DNA of 64,000 bases from RGIG8700 sp045648505 (GCA_045648505.1 JAZROD010000010.1:1-64000), one strand, 5' to 3'; shown: positions 53,390 to 63,004, counted from the first letter of the stretch. The notes: generated by a model from the sequence alone, not told the origin. Numbers and translations are program-made.

Positions 53390-54484
53390 TTAAATATAGT
53401 TCTTTCTTTTTAATATACTCTGTGCAACACCGATACTTACAAAGCTTGTTATCATAGATGAACCACCGTAGCTGAAAAATGGCAACGGAATTCCTGTTAC
53501 AGGCATAAGGCCTATGCACATACCAATGTTTTCAAAATTCTGGAATAAGAACATAGCCGCAATACCAATTAAAATAAATGCACCGCTGTCTTTCTTAACT
53601 CTTTCTGCACCTATGAAAAGTCTTGAAATTATAACCGCACTTAATGCTATTATAATTAAACAACCTATAAACCCAAACTCTTCCCCTGCAACCGCAAAGA
53701 TAAAGTCTGTATGCTTACCCGGAAGATAGTCAAGCTGAATCTGTGTGCCTTTAAAAAGACCTTTACCAAAAAGCATACCCGAACCAACTGCAAGCTTTGA
53801 CTGAATAACATTATACCCTGCACCCATAGGGCTTGATTGCGGATCTAAAAATACATAGATTCTGTTTTTCTGGAACTGATCTAAAACAAAGAACCATAAA
53901 ACAGGAATCATTGCAAGAAATGCCGCAAATCCCATTACAAAATATCTTATGCGAACACCGCCGAAATACATCATAAAAATGGTTATGAATGCAAAAACCA
54001 TTGCAGTACCATAGTCAGGCTGAAGAAGAACAAGACCAAGTGGTATTGCCGCATGCATACAAAGTCCTATAAGTGTTGAGAACTTATGAATTTTTCTCTG
54101 CACATTTGAAAGATGAGTTGCAAAAGTTATTATATAACCTATTTTCGCAAACTCTGAAGGCTGAATGTTTACAGGACCAAGACTAATCCATCCTGTTGTT
54201 CCTGTATCTTCTTTACCGATACCTATTATAAGCACCAGTATAAGCAAGAAAATATATCCTGCCATAATAACCTTGTTAAGCTCGGTAAAATAAGCATAGT
54301 CAATTCTGCTTATAATAAGCATAGCACCAAGACCTATTAAAATCGCCGCCGCCTGAACTATAATGTTAGACCAGCTTCCGCTGCTTCTTACCGCACTTGA
54401 AACCAAAAGAAGTCCGTAAAGTGCCGAAACTATAACTGCAGCATTTAAATATGTGTCATTTTTTTCAATACCTATTTTCAGCAT
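53390..54484 (-). CDS. rodA: SEDS-family peptidoglycan polymerase RodA
   Basis: The product is 364 aa with ten membrane helices. The SEDS signature GIPLPFFSYGGSSM is near the C-terminus; QPSEFAKIGYIITFA contains the conserved Glu-rich entry and LPGKHTDFIFAVAGEEFGF the catalytic Asp loop. It polymerises glycan strands for cell elongation, with a class B PBP encoded elsewhere. FtsW or SpoVE are alternatives, but the short N-terminus favours RodA. GGAGGAG precedes the ATG. Confidence 0.88.
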   Translation of the reverse strand: MLKIGIEKNDTYLNAAVIVSALYGLLLVSSAVRSSGSWSNIIVQAAAILIGLGAMLIISRIDYAYFTELNKVIMAGYIFLLILVLIIGIGKEDTGTTGWISLGPVNIQPSEFAKIGYIITFATHLSNVQRKIHKFSTLIGLCMHAAIPLGLVLLQPDYGTAMVFAFITIFMMYFGGVRIRYFVMGFAAFLAMIPVLWFFVLDQFQKNRIYVFLDPQSSPMGAGYNVIQSKLAVGSGMLFGKGLFKGTQIQLDYLPGKHTDFIFAVAGEEFGFIGCLIIIALSAVIISRLFIGAERVKKDSGAFILIGIAAMFLFQNFENIGMCIGLMPVTGIPLPFFSYGGSSMITSFVSIGVAQSILKRKNYI

Positions 54485-54510
54485 ATTACTCCTCCTTTCA
54501 ATCTATATAA

Positions 54511-54539
54511 TTATACTTTAATTAACCCGAAATGTCAAC
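54511..54539 (-). promoter_or_regulatory. Sigma-A promoter of rodA
   Basis: Minus strand: TTGACA, 17-bp spacer, TATAAT. Confidence 0.82.
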
Positions 54540-54548
54540 TCGGCAAAT

Positions 54549-54577
54549 TTGACAAGTATAAAAATTTAATATATAAT
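54549..54577 (+). promoter_or_regulatory. Sigma-A promoter of the patatin gene
   Basis: TTGACA, 17-bp spacer, TATAAT, divergent from the rodA promoter ten bases away. Confidence 0.82.
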
Positions 54578-54594
54578 TTCGTGGAGGTGTTTTT

Positions 54595-55443
54595 ATGAAA
54601 AAAGGACTTATTCTTGAAGGCGGCGCTATGCGTGGAATGTTCACCGCAGGTGTTATAGATGTTTTTCTGGAAAACAACATTCCTTTTGATGGTGTTGTGG
54701 GTGTTTCTGCGGGTGCTGCTTTTGGATGCAACTATAAATCAAAACAAATCGGCAGAGCTATAAGATATAATACAAAGTATTGCAAAGACAAAAGATATTG
54801 CAGTTTTAAATCCCTTTTAACAACAGGGGATATATACGGCGGAGATTTTTGTTACAGGAAGTTACCCTTTGAGCTTGATATTTTTGATACAAAAACCTTT
54901 TCATCTTCACCTGTAGAATTTTTTGTTACCGCAACAGATATTGAAACAGGAAAAGCCGTTTATCACAAATGCAGGGACGGACTTGACGAAGACCTTTTAT
55001 GGTTTCGTGCTTCCGCATCAATGCCCCTTGTTTCAAGAATTGTAGAGGTAGGCAATTTAAAGCTTCTTGACGGCGGTGTTGCAGATTCCGTTCCCATAAA
55101 ATTCCTTGAAGACAAAGGATACGAAAGAAATGTGGTTGTTTTAACTCAACCTGAAGATTTTGTAAAAGAAAAGAATCCTATGCTTCCCATTATAAAAATA
55201 AAATACAAGAAATATCCAAACCTTGTAAATGCAGTTGCAAACAGACATAACATATACAACGAAACCACATCATATATAAGAGAAAAAGAAGAAAAAGGCG
55301 AGCTTTTTGTTATAAGACCGCCAGAAAATTTAAATATAAAATCAATCTGCCATGACGAAAATGAACTTATGAGAGTTTATAACATCGGCAGAAGCGAAGC
55401 AGAAAAAAGACTCCCTGATTTAATTAAATATTTACAAGCATAA
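54595..55443 (+). CDS. Patatin-like phospholipase (YjjU-type)
   Basis: The product is 282 aa. The oxyanion loop is EGGAMRGMFTAG near residues 7-18, the nucleophile elbow GVSAGAAFG near 39-47 and the Asp of the dyad LLDGGVADSVP near 158-168. It lacks a signal peptide and is presumably cytoplasmic or membrane-peripheral; the lipid substrate is unknown. GTGGAGGTG precedes the ATG. Confidence 0.9.
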   Translation: MKKGLILEGGAMRGMFTAGVIDVFLENNIPFDGVVGVSAGAAFGCNYKSKQIGRAIRYNTKYCKDKRYCSFKSLLTTGDIYGGDFCYRKLPFELDIFDTKTFSSSPVEFFVTATDIETGKAVYHKCRDGLDEDLLWFRASASMPLVSRIVEVGNLKLLDGGVADSVPIKFLEDKGYERNVVVLTQPEDFVKEKNPMLPIIKIKYKKYPNLVNAVANRHNIYNETTSYIREKEEKGELFVIRPPENLNIKSICHDENELMRVYNIGRSEAEKRLPDLIKYLQA

Positions 55444-55468
55444 AAAAACTGCCAATAGGCAGTTTTTT
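55443..55468. terminator. Bidirectional terminator
   Basis: Stem AAAAACTGCC/GGCAGTTTTT, loop AATA, between convergent genes. Confidence 0.88.
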
Positions 55469-57191
55469 ATGCTTGTGGTATTAAATCTGTAGTAACATTC
55501 GGGTCCATAGGTCTTGGCACAACCTCTTCAGGAGTCTGTTCCACAGAAGGAGCGTTCTCACCTTCAGGAACAGTCGGCTCAACAGGAGTGGTTGGTTCAA
55601 CCAATGCACCTGTATCTGTTGGTGCCTGTGGGTCAACCAATGTGCCCGGGTCAACTGCATTCTCATTTCTTGCAACTTCCTGAGTTCTTGCAGAATAGTA
55701 GCTTGGTGTAAGTTTTTCTGTTTTTATAAGTTCACCATTTAAATATACTTTTCTGACTGTTGAAACATTATATCCCGTCTGACCTGACTGAAGAATCTTC
55801 TCTTCTCCGAAAGCTAAAGTATCATCCTGAACATAAGTAACACCAAAAGGCTTTGTTGCAGTAATGGTGTTTACAATTTCAACTGTATATTTTTCTTCTG
55901 CAGTTCCGAGAATTGAAACCTTGCAAAGACCGTCCTTTACACTCGAAACAATCTTTATAGGATTTTTTGTATTATTTCTGAATCTGAAATCTATAGTGCC
56001 CATAACAACTGTTGCATCCTGACCAAGAGGTGTGTATACAACAGAGAATGAATGGTTCTGTCTTTCAACGATTTCAAGGTTTGCATAAAGTACTGCATTA
56101 TAAATTGTTGAAGAAACCTGACAAATACCGCCGCCAAGACCATCAACAACTCTGCCGTTTTCAAAAACCTTTGCATTTCTGTAGCCTGCCGCAACGCTTC
56201 TTTCTCCCACAACCTTGTTATAAGAGAACTCTCCGCCCGGCTGAATCACAGTTCCGTTAACTTTGTTTGATGCAAGGAACATATTATATGTTCTGTCAAC
56301 CTCATCAGGGTTGTATTTTGTACTGTAAGAAGCTATTGTGTCAGAAAACATTTTCTCTGTAAGCTTTGCTTCTGTCATTTCAGGAAGACGAACAGTAAGC
56401 TTAATACTTACGGTTTCATTTTCTCCCATACCTTCAACAAGCTTTTTGGCTTCGCCTATATCAAATGAATAACCCACAACATGGGAAACTATCTTTCCGT
56501 TTTTCTCATCATAGTATGCATCTTTAGGGTCTGTGCATACTTCATCGTAGATTTCCTGAACATCTACGCCTTCATAATTTTTATTCTGCTTAACTTCAAG
56601 AACAACATCAACATCACGGAGTCTTTTCATATTTTCAGCAATGGTGCTTATGGCAGCTTCAGTATCGCTGTAGTCACCGCTTCTTCCTGCTGTTATGTAT
56701 AAAACACCGTCTTTAACTTCGTATGATGTATCTTTATATGCATTTGCATCTGTTTCCTGCAGTTTTTCAATTTTTTCCACAATAACCGCTTTTTCAATAT
56801 ATGTTGTAAACTCAACATCTTTTCTCTGAAAAGGCGTAAGAAGGGCATAAGTCTTACTTAAAAAGCCTAAATTTCTGCCTTTTTTGAATGCTTCACCTGC
56901 AGTTGTTGCATAATCAAGCTCTCCGAACTCGCTGAAATACACATCAGCAGACGCATCCTTATATGTTATTGTAGCTTTAGGGTCTTTTTCAAAATATTCC
57001 GCAAAGAGCAGGTCTTCTGCCTCTTTTTGTGTAAGCTTTGAAAGGTCTGTTTCAAGAACATACACATTATCGAAAATTTTGTCATACATCCCTGCATATA
57101 CAAACAAGGACACAAGTAACAAAACTGCTATAGCTGAAGCAATCAGAACAGCAAGTTTTTTACCTGTTATTTTTTTAATTTTTTCACTCAT
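55467..57191 (-). CDS. VanW-family wall-associated protein
   Basis: The product is 574 aa. It has one N-terminal membrane helix (residues 10-30), two putative peptidoglycan-binding segments (about 60-270), a VanW domain (NGTVIQPGGEFSYNKVVGER, GGGICQVSSTIYNA) and a G5-like domain near 450-500. The C-terminal tail is rich in Pro, Glu and Thr. VanW domains accompany vancomycin-resistance clusters, but stand-alone copies like this are common in Clostridia and do not imply resistance. GGAAGGA before 57191 sets the start. It shares an operon with the LUD gene. Confidence 0.85.
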   Translation of the reverse strand: MSEKIKKITGKKLAVLIASAIAVLLLVSLFVYAGMYDKIFDNVYVLETDLSKLTQKEAEDLLFAEYFEKDPKATITYKDASADVYFSEFGELDYATTAGEAFKKGRNLGFLSKTYALLTPFQRKDVEFTTYIEKAVIVEKIEKLQETDANAYKDTSYEVKDGVLYITAGRSGDYSDTEAAISTIAENMKRLRDVDVVLEVKQNKNYEGVDVQEIYDEVCTDPKDAYYDEKNGKIVSHVVGYSFDIGEAKKLVEGMGENETVSIKLTVRLPEMTEAKLTEKMFSDTIASYSTKYNPDEVDRTYNMFLASNKVNGTVIQPGGEFSYNKVVGERSVAAGYRNAKVFENGRVVDGLGGGICQVSSTIYNAVLYANLEIVERQNHSFSVVYTPLGQDATVVMGTIDFRFRNNTKNPIKIVSSVKDGLCKVSILGTAEEKYTVEIVNTITATKPFGVTYVQDDTLAFGEEKILQSGQTGYNVSTVRKVYLNGELIKTEKLTPSYYSARTQEVARNENAVDPGTLVDPQAPTDTGALVEPTTPVEPTVPEGENAPSVEQTPEEVVPRPMDPNVTTDLIPQA

Positions 57192-57205
57192 AAGCTTCCT
57201 TCCAA

Positions 57206-57844
57206 TCAATATCCAAGCTCTTCGTTTACAAGAATCACTTTAATTCTGTTTTTTATTCTCTGTCTTGATGAAATCACATAGTCGCAACAAATTCTTTTAT
57301 CGCTTGCGCAACCATCAGACATAGCAGGATTTTCTTTGTTAAGGGATATGCATTTTCCTGTTTTTGCACAATATGTATCAAGACCAAGTCTTACACAATT
57401 TTTTGGTGCAACACATTCTTTAACTCTTTTAACTGCCTCATCAATATCTTTTACTATTTTATTCTTGCCTGCGATTATAATAACATTTTCAGGTCCGAAT
57501 GTAATTGCCGCAACTCTGTTGGCATTACCGTCAACATTATAAAGCACACCATCTTCTGTTATGGCATTTGAAGAACAAAGATAGAAATCTGCAGAAAAAA
57601 CATCTCTGTAAATTTTCTGAACATCTGCCCCCTCAACTCTTCTGTCCAAAAGTCTGTAACCATCTTTTTCAAGATTTGTAAGAACCGATGTATCATCAAG
57701 GGTAACGCTTCCGCCGAACCCAACAACTTTATCCTTTGAAATAAGCTCTTTAACCAATGGGTAAACTTCTTCTTTTGAGTTCACCACAAAAGCCTGCATA
57801 TTGTTATTTTCAAGTTTTTCAGCAACTCTTTTCAAAAGCTCCAT
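57206..57844 (-). CDS. LUD-domain protein (LutC/YkgG-like)
   Basis: The product is 212 aa. It has KVVGFGGSVTLDDTSVL, the SSNAITEDGVLYNVDGNANRVA stretch and FGPENVIIIAGKNKIV, all typical of LUD proteins. A Cys-rich end (CAPKNC, CAKTGKC, CASDKRICCDY) may bind metal or iron-sulfur. The family includes lactate-utilisation subunits, but stand-alone forms in anaerobes are uncharacterised. GAGGTGCTTT before 57844 sets the start. Confidence 0.85.
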   Translation of the reverse strand: MELLKRVAEKLENNNMQAFVVNSKEEVYPLVKELISKDKVVGFGGSVTLDDTSVLTNLEKDGYRLLDRRVEGADVQKIYRDVFSADFYLCSSNAITEDGVLYNVDGNANRVAAITFGPENVIIIAGKNKIVKDIDEAVKRVKECVAPKNCVRLGLDTYCAKTGKCISLNKENPAMSDGCASDKRICCDYVISSRQRIKNRIKVILVNEELGY

Positions 57845-57876
57845 AAAGCACCTCATTTTCGTTAAAGATTACTGTA

Positions 57877-57906
57877 ATAATAACATTTTTTGCTCATCTT
57901 TGTCAA
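57877..57906 (-). promoter_or_regulatory. Sigma-A promoter of the LUD-VanW operon
   Basis: Minus strand: TTGACA, 18-bp spacer, TATTAT. Confidence 0.65.
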
Positions 57907-57935
57907 TAATATTGTATATAATATTGATTTTTTTA

Positions 57936-57964
57936 TTTACATTTATTACAATTTCTGCTATACT
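57936..57964 (+). promoter_or_regulatory. Sigma-A promoter of the PBP gene
   Basis: TTTACA, 17-bp spacer, TATACT; AGGGAGTG before the ATG. Confidence 0.75.
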
Positions 57965-57999
57965 AAATTGAAAATATGTAATTTTTAGGGAGTGATATA

Positions 58000-60195
58000 A
58001 TGAAACGTTCTTCAAAGAAGAAAGATAAGCCTATGAAAAAGACCACTCAGGTTTTCTTGCGTTCTTTACTTATTTTCGCAATTGTAGGCATAATTGTTTC
58101 AGGACTTATCATATACTTTGCGGCAATAAACAGCGTGGATTACATTAACTACTCATCTCTTGGACTTGACTTCTCCAGCATTATTTACTACACAGATGAA
58201 GACGGAAACCACAAAGAATACGAGCAGTTGTACGGAGAACAAAACAGAATCTGGGCAACCTACGATGAGATTCCACAGGACCTTTTTGATGCTTTCGTAG
58301 CCATTGAAGATGAAAGATTTTACAAGCATCACGGTTTTGACCTTAAAAGAACCGCCAAAGCAACAATGAACTATATCTTCAACAGAAGTTCAGCCTACGG
58401 TGGAAGTACCATCAATCAGCAGATTGTCAAAAACATCACAGGCAAAAAGGATGCTACCCCTCAAAGAAAGATTCTTGAAATTGTCCGTGCTATTGATATG
58501 GATTTAAAGCTTGACAAAAAACAGATTCTTGAGATTTATGCAAATACAATTTATTTAAGTCAGGGTTGCTACGGTGTTAAAACCGCTGCTGAAAAATATT
58601 TCGGCAAAGATGTATCAGAGCTTACTTTAGCAGAATGTGCATCAATTTCAGGTATCACACAGTACCCTACTTACTATGACCCTTTGCAGAACCCTGAAAA
58701 CAACAAGGAAAAGCAAGAGCTTGTTCTTTCAAAAATGCTCGAGCTTGGCTATATAACAAAAGAAGAACATGATGAAGCCGTTGCGCAGGACCTTGTTTTC
58801 CACAACAACGCCGTAAGCGGTATCAATTCAAACCATTCCTACTTTACAGAACAGATTATAAGCGATGTTCTTAACGATTTACAGGAAAAGAAAAATCTTA
58901 CAAAAGAAATCGCCATAAAAATGGTATACAGTGGCGGTCTGCAGATTTACTCAACAGTAAATCCTGATGTTCAGGACCGTATTGACGAAGTTTTTTCAAA
59001 CCCTTCAAAGCATATTTATTATAACGAAAACGACCCTATTCAGGCGGCAATGGTTGTTATTGACCAGAGCACAGGTAAAGTTGTGGGCATCGGCGGTGGT
59101 CTTGGCAAAAAAGACAGTCGTACATTAAACAGAGCAACACAGTCTTACCGTCAGCCTGGCAGTACAATAAAACCACTTTCTGTTTACGGTCCCGGTTTTG
59201 ACAGGGATGTTTTCTCCCCTTCAACCGTTTATAAGGATATGCCATATTCAGTAGGCAGTCACAGTTATAAAAACTACTACGAAGGCTTCAAGGGCAAAGT
59301 TTCTGTAAGATATGCAATTCAGCAGTCAATAAATACTGTTGCAGTTCAATGTCTTGACGATGTTACACTTGCAACATCTTATGACTATATGAAAAACAAG
59401 TTCCACTTCAAGAAGATTGTTAAGGAAGACCTTGCACATTCACCTCTTGCGGTTGGCGGTCTTACAAATGGTGTTTCAGTACTTGAGCTTACTGCAGCAT
59501 ACAGTTCAATTGCAAACGATGGTGTTTATATTAAACCATACACCTACACAAAGGTTTGTGATATGGACGGAAATGTGCTTCTTGAAAACGAAGTTGAAAA
59601 GAGCACTGCACTTTCAAAGAAGGGTGCACACACAACTATGAGCACATTAAGAACTGTTGTAACACACGGTACAGGTGGTGGTGCATGGCTTTCATCAGGC
59701 ACACAGTCTGCAGGTAAAACAGGTACAACAGATGACGATAAGGACAGATGGTTTGTTGGTCTTACACCATACTACACTTCCGCAGTATGGGTTGGATATG
59801 ACACACCTAGACAGATAACAGGTCACGGTGCAAACCCTGCTCTCACTTTATGGAGAGCCGTAATGAATCCTGTTCACGATAAGCTTCCTCAAAAACAGTT
59901 CAGGCTTGACAAGGCAGACAATTCAGGCGAAACTGCTCCACTTGAGGGCGAAGAAAGTGTTATAGTATGTGAAGACAGTGGTCTTCTTCCTGGTGAGCTT
60001 TGTGCCCTTGATTACAGAGGCACAAGAGTTGTTGAAAAACGCGTGTTTGAAGACGAAATACCAACAGAAGTATGTACTCTTCACCAATATGTAAACATAG
60101 ATACAACAACCAATATGACGGCAAACGATAATTGTCCGTTAAGCTCGGTTGAAACAAGAGTTCAGCCTGTTCCCGAAATTTGCACAGCACATTAA
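58000..60195 (+). CDS. Class A penicillin-binding protein (PBP1A type)
   Basis: The product is 731 aa, a bifunctional transglycosylase and transpeptidase on the outer membrane face. There is a short cytoplasmic basic tail, then a membrane helix (about 22-45). The GT51 domain has EDERFYKHHGFD and GGSTINQQIVKN (near 99-150). The transpeptidase has the active Ser in GSTIKPL (near residue 388), SIN of the SxN motif, and KTGTT near 575. No C-terminal PASTA or Fn3 domain is seen. Confidence 0.93.
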   Translation: MKRSSKKKDKPMKKTTQVFLRSLLIFAIVGIIVSGLIIYFAAINSVDYINYSSLGLDFSSIIYYTDEDGNHKEYEQLYGEQNRIWATYDEIPQDLFDAFVAIEDERFYKHHGFDLKRTAKATMNYIFNRSSAYGGSTINQQIVKNITGKKDATPQRKILEIVRAIDMDLKLDKKQILEIYANTIYLSQGCYGVKTAAEKYFGKDVSELTLAECASISGITQYPTYYDPLQNPENNKEKQELVLSKMLELGYITKEEHDEAVAQDLVFHNNAVSGINSNHSYFTEQIISDVLNDLQEKKNLTKEIAIKMVYSGGLQIYSTVNPDVQDRIDEVFSNPSKHIYYNENDPIQAAMVVIDQSTGKVVGIGGGLGKKDSRTLNRATQSYRQPGSTIKPLSVYGPGFDRDVFSPSTVYKDMPYSVGSHSYKNYYEGFKGKVSVRYAIQQSINTVAVQCLDDVTLATSYDYMKNKFHFKKIVKEDLAHSPLAVGGLTNGVSVLELTAAYSSIANDGVYIKPYTYTKVCDMDGNVLLENEVEKSTALSKKGAHTTMSTLRTVVTHGTGGGAWLSSGTQSAGKTGTTDDDKDRWFVGLTPYYTSAVWVGYDTPRQITGHGANPALTLWRAVMNPVHDKLPQKQFRLDKADNSGETAPLEGEESVIVCEDSGLLPGELCALDYRGTRVVEKRVFEDEIPTEVCTLHQYVNIDTTTNMTANDNCPLSSVETRVQPVPEICTAH

Positions 60196-60198
60196 CTG

Positions 60199-60228
60199 AA
60201 AAAGGATGCATAAATTGCATCCTTTTTT
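60199..60228 (+). terminator. Terminator of the PBP gene
   Basis: Stem AAAAGGATGCA/TGCATCCTTTT with T-run. Confidence 0.88.
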
Positions 60229-60268
60229 GCATATTAAACCATAAATCTGCATACCCTTTAACCGAAAG

Positions 60269-60730
60269 GTGTTGATTTATATGCAAAAGGCAAAGCCTTA
60301 TATTGTTTCCATTTTAATTGCTCTTGCAGTTGGCGGACTTTCTTCTCTTTTGACAATGGGTAATATGGATATTTACGACCAGATTATTAAACCTTCTCTC
60401 GCTCCCCCTGCCATTGTTTTTCCTATTGTATGGGCTATCCTTTATATTCTTATGGGCATAAGCAGTGCAAGAATTTATATCAAAGGTGGAAATCTGTTTT
60501 ATTATACAGTTCAGCTTATATTAAACTTTTTCTGGAGCATTATATTCTTTAATATGAATGCATTTCTTCTTGCATTTATCTGGCTTGTTATTATGTGGGT
60601 TTTCATTCTTCTTATGATATTATCCTTCTATAAAACAGATAAGCTTGCTTCATATCTGCAAATCCCCTATCTTTTGTGGGTAACCTTTGCAGGCTGGCTG
60701 ACTTTTATGGTTTATATGCTTAACGGGTGA
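60269..60730 (+). CDS. TspO/MBR-family membrane protein
   Basis: The product is 153 aa with five membrane helices. The family pattern is seen in PSLAPPAIVFPIVWAILYILMG (helices 1-2) and FFWSIIFF (helix 4). TspO proteins bind porphyrins and sterol-like ligands; their role in anaerobes is unclear. CGAAAGGTG precedes the ATG. It is co-transcribed with the next gene, four bases away. Confidence 0.92.
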   Translation: MLIYMQKAKPYIVSILIALAVGGLSSLLTMGNMDIYDQIIKPSLAPPAIVFPIVWAILYILMGISSARIYIKGGNLFYYTVQLILNFFWSIIFFNMNAFLLAFIWLVIMWVFILLMILSFYKTDKLASYLQIPYLLWVTFAGWLTFMVYMLNG

Positions 60731-60734
60731 TGCT

Positions 60735-61496
60735 ATGAAAAGATTCAAATTTGTTCTATCACTTTTCTTTATTGCCTGTGTTGTAATTTTTACAGCACTT
60801 AACATTAAAAGTCCTGATTCGTCAGGTGCAAATAAGTTTCTTGTAAAAGAACTTATGTATGACATAAACAACGACAATCTCGCGGACAAAATAGAGCTTT
60901 ACGGAAAGAAAACCAATGTTGATGATAAAAGCTTCCTTTCCTTTGAATTAACCGTAACAGACGGTGATTCTCAACTGAAGCGTAAATTCTCCCCTGAATT
61001 TCTAAAAGGTGCAAACCCAACTGTTTCCCTTTATGAATTTACGGGAGATAATGTTCCCGAGGTACTTATTTCTGCAGAAAATGACAGTTTTCTTCTCACA
61101 AGCATCGCAAACATAAAGGAAGATATAATAACCCCTGTTTTTCAGGAAGCAGACAACATCGGTGTTCAGCTCAATCTTGCTTTCGGTGAAGGCTTTTGTC
61201 TTAACGGAAGCTTTGCAGACAGTTCAAAGCTTGCAATCAATCTTGAACATGTAAAGCCTGCACTTGTAAGCTACGGTATCTATACCGAAAGCGGAACATA
61301 TAAGGAAAAAGATGTTCCCGAAATCACACCATACCATTCTTTGCTTCCTATGGATTTAGAGGGTGACGGCATCTATGAGCTTTGCGGAACACAGACAATC
61401 AAAACAAAAAATTCAAATCTGCCTCTATGTAACTTAATATCCGTACATAAATATTCAAATGGGTTCAAAGTCAGTGATATAAAATATACAAGATAA
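60735..61496 (+). CDS. Membrane-anchored protein with Asp-rich FG-GAP-like repeats
   Basis: The product is 253 aa. An N-terminal hydrophobic helix (residues 5-24) precedes an extracytoplasmic beta domain. Three Asp/Asn-rich loops (DINNDNLADKIE, EFTGDNVPEVLI and DLEGDGIYEL) resemble calcium-binding FG-GAP/VCBS blades. The function is unknown. It follows tspO closely and ends at the multi-hairpin element. Confidence 0.65.
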   Translation: MKRFKFVLSLFFIACVVIFTALNIKSPDSSGANKFLVKELMYDINNDNLADKIELYGKKTNVDDKSFLSFELTVTDGDSQLKRKFSPEFLKGANPTVSLYEFTGDNVPEVLISAENDSFLLTSIANIKEDIITPVFQEADNIGVQLNLAFGEGFCLNGSFADSSKLAINLEHVKPALVSYGIYTESGTYKEKDVPEITPYHSLLPMDLEGDGIYELCGTQTIKTKNSNLPLCNLISVHKYSNGFKVSDIKYTR

Positions 61497-61798
61497 AAAG
61501 CCGTCTAACGACGGCTTTTTAGGGTGTCGATAAACATATCGACACCCTGGCAGAGTTCGAAAAAGGAAGTTATATTTTGACAGCCGAAATCCGAAGTGTA
61601 TGTGTATACATGAGAGGTTTCGGCTGTTAAAAAGCAAGTAATCCCCAAATGTATATCTAAAACATTTGGGGATCGATTCAATAAAAGCTTTCTGTTATTT
61701 ACGGTTCGTCGAGGACGCCGAACCCTACATTTTTCATATTTACTTGCGGTAAAACGACTTTTTCGACGGTCTGAAAAGCCGTCAAATGACGGCTTTTA
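61495..61798. repeat. Multi-hairpin intergenic element with inverted ends
   Basis: The gap between two convergent genes is a chain of hairpins. They are: GCCGTC/GACGGC (terminator, 61496-61520), AGGGTGTCGATA with a perfect partner (61521-61548), CAGCCGAAA/TTTCGGCTG (61578-61630), ATCCCCAAATGT with a perfect partner (61641-61673), GGTTCG/CGAACC (about 61703-61724) and AAAAGCCGTC/GACGGCTTTT (61774-61797). GCAAGTA at 61634 pairs with TACTTGC at 61741. The two ends are inverted versions of each other. It holds no gene. Confidence 0.7.
61774..61797 (-). terminator. Terminator of the pot operon
   Basis: Minus strand: AAAAGCCGTC/GACGGCTTTT stem with T-run, just after the potD stop. Confidence 0.8.
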
Positions 61799-61801
61799 TT
61801 A

Positions 61802-63004
61802 TTAATAATATTTACTGTTTATTTTTTTCTTGATAACATTTACTATGCCAAGTAAAAGAAGGACTCCCACTATTAAACCTGCGAAGATATAAACCCACGC
61901 ACCAACTGAATTTTCAATTTTAAGCTCTTCCCATAAGGAGTTCATATAAGAAAGCATTTCAGGTGAAAGATTCTGATAGTAACTTGAATTTATGCCCTTT
62001 GTAGGATAAAGAATTTCAATGGCATCTTCGTGAACCTCTGTCATACATTCAATATATTCAGGGTTTTCTTTTACAAGCATATTAGGAGAAGCGTAATATA
62101 CATATTCTGCATTGGCAACAGAAATCTGCTCTGTAAGACAGAAGTTTATATATGCTTCTGCAAGTTCCTTGTTTCTTGCAACCTTTGGAATACACATTGC
62201 ATCAACAAAAATATTGGTCTGACTTTTTGGATATACAAACGCAAGGTCTTCGTTGTCTTCATACATTGTAAGGAAGTCGCCTGCATAATAAGGAGCAATT
62301 GCCGCAGAACCGTTTTTCATTTTATTGAAAACCTCGTCCATAACATAGCTCTGGATGTAAGGCTTCTGTTGTTTCAAAAGTTCTTTTGCTTCATCCCACT
62401 CTGCCTTATTATAACTGTTTACATCATAACCCTTATAATAAAGCGCTGTTCCGAAAGCATCTCTTGGATTGTTAAACTGAAGGATTTTTCCTTTGTTGGC
62501 TTCATCCCACATACAATCCCAGTCGTCTATTTCACCGTCAATCATAGCTGTGTTGTAAATAATTCCAACATATCCGCAAAAATATGGAACACTGTATTCT
62601 GATGTCGGGTCATAATAAGCATTTTTATACTGCTCATCTATATACTTGAAGTTTGGAATGTTTTCAAAATCAAGTTTTAAAAGCATATCTTCCTTAATCA
62701 TTCTTGCAATCATATAGTCAGAAGGAATAACAACATCATAGCTTGCCGCACCGCTTGAAATCTTATTATACATATCTTCGTTGCTTGCATAAGTTGTGTA
62801 GTTAACTTTAACCTTCTGTCCGTATGCGCTGTAATAATACTTTTCAAACTCTTTGTTAACATCAAGTGACCCTTCCGAACCATCAGAAATATATTCACCC
62901 CAGTTATAAACATTAAGAGTTAAAACTTCATCTTTATTTCCACAACCTGTAAACAGGCCTGCAAGGATAATGACAGAAAAAACAAGTGCAATTATTTTTT
63001 TCAT
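61802..63004 (-). CDS. potD: Spermidine/putrescine-binding lipoprotein PotD
   Basis: The product is 400 aa. The signal and lipobox LAGLFTGC put a lipidated Cys near residue 21. The binding fold is that of PotD (LNVYNWGEYISDG, SYDVVIPSDYMIARM, FVDAMCIPKVARN). Unusually, a second hydrophobic helix (VYIFAGLIVGVLLLLGIV) followed by Lys residues ends the protein, so it may be anchored at both ends. It overlaps potC by four bases. Confidence 0.92.
   Translation of the reverse strand: MKKIIALVFSVIILAGLFTGCGNKDEVLTLNVYNWGEYISDGSEGSLDVNKEFEKYYYSAYGQKVKVNYTTYASNEDMYNKISSGAASYDVVIPSDYMIARMIKEDMLLKLDFENIPNFKYIDEQYKNAYYDPTSEYSVPYFCGYVGIIYNTAMIDGEIDDWDCMWDEANKGKILQFNNPRDAFGTALYYKGYDVNSYNKAEWDEAKELLKQQKPYIQSYVMDEVFNKMKNGSAAIAPYYAGDFLTMYEDNEDLAFVYPKSQTNIFVDAMCIPKVARNKELAEAYINFCLTEQISVANAEYVYYASPNMLVKENPEYIECMTEVHEDAIEILYPTKGINSSYYQNLSPEMLSYMNSLWEELKIENSVGAWVYIFAGLIVGVLLLLGIVNVIKKKINSKYY

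Noticed and set aside
55467..57191. Vancomycin resistance from the VanW protein
   Set aside because: No vanH, vanA/B, vanX or vanRS genes are near; isolated VanW proteins are widespread without resistance.
62030..62602. Plus-strand 190-codon frame antisense to potD
   Set aside because: It is a shadow of the well-supported potD gene, rich in Cys, Ile and Phe with no start signal.
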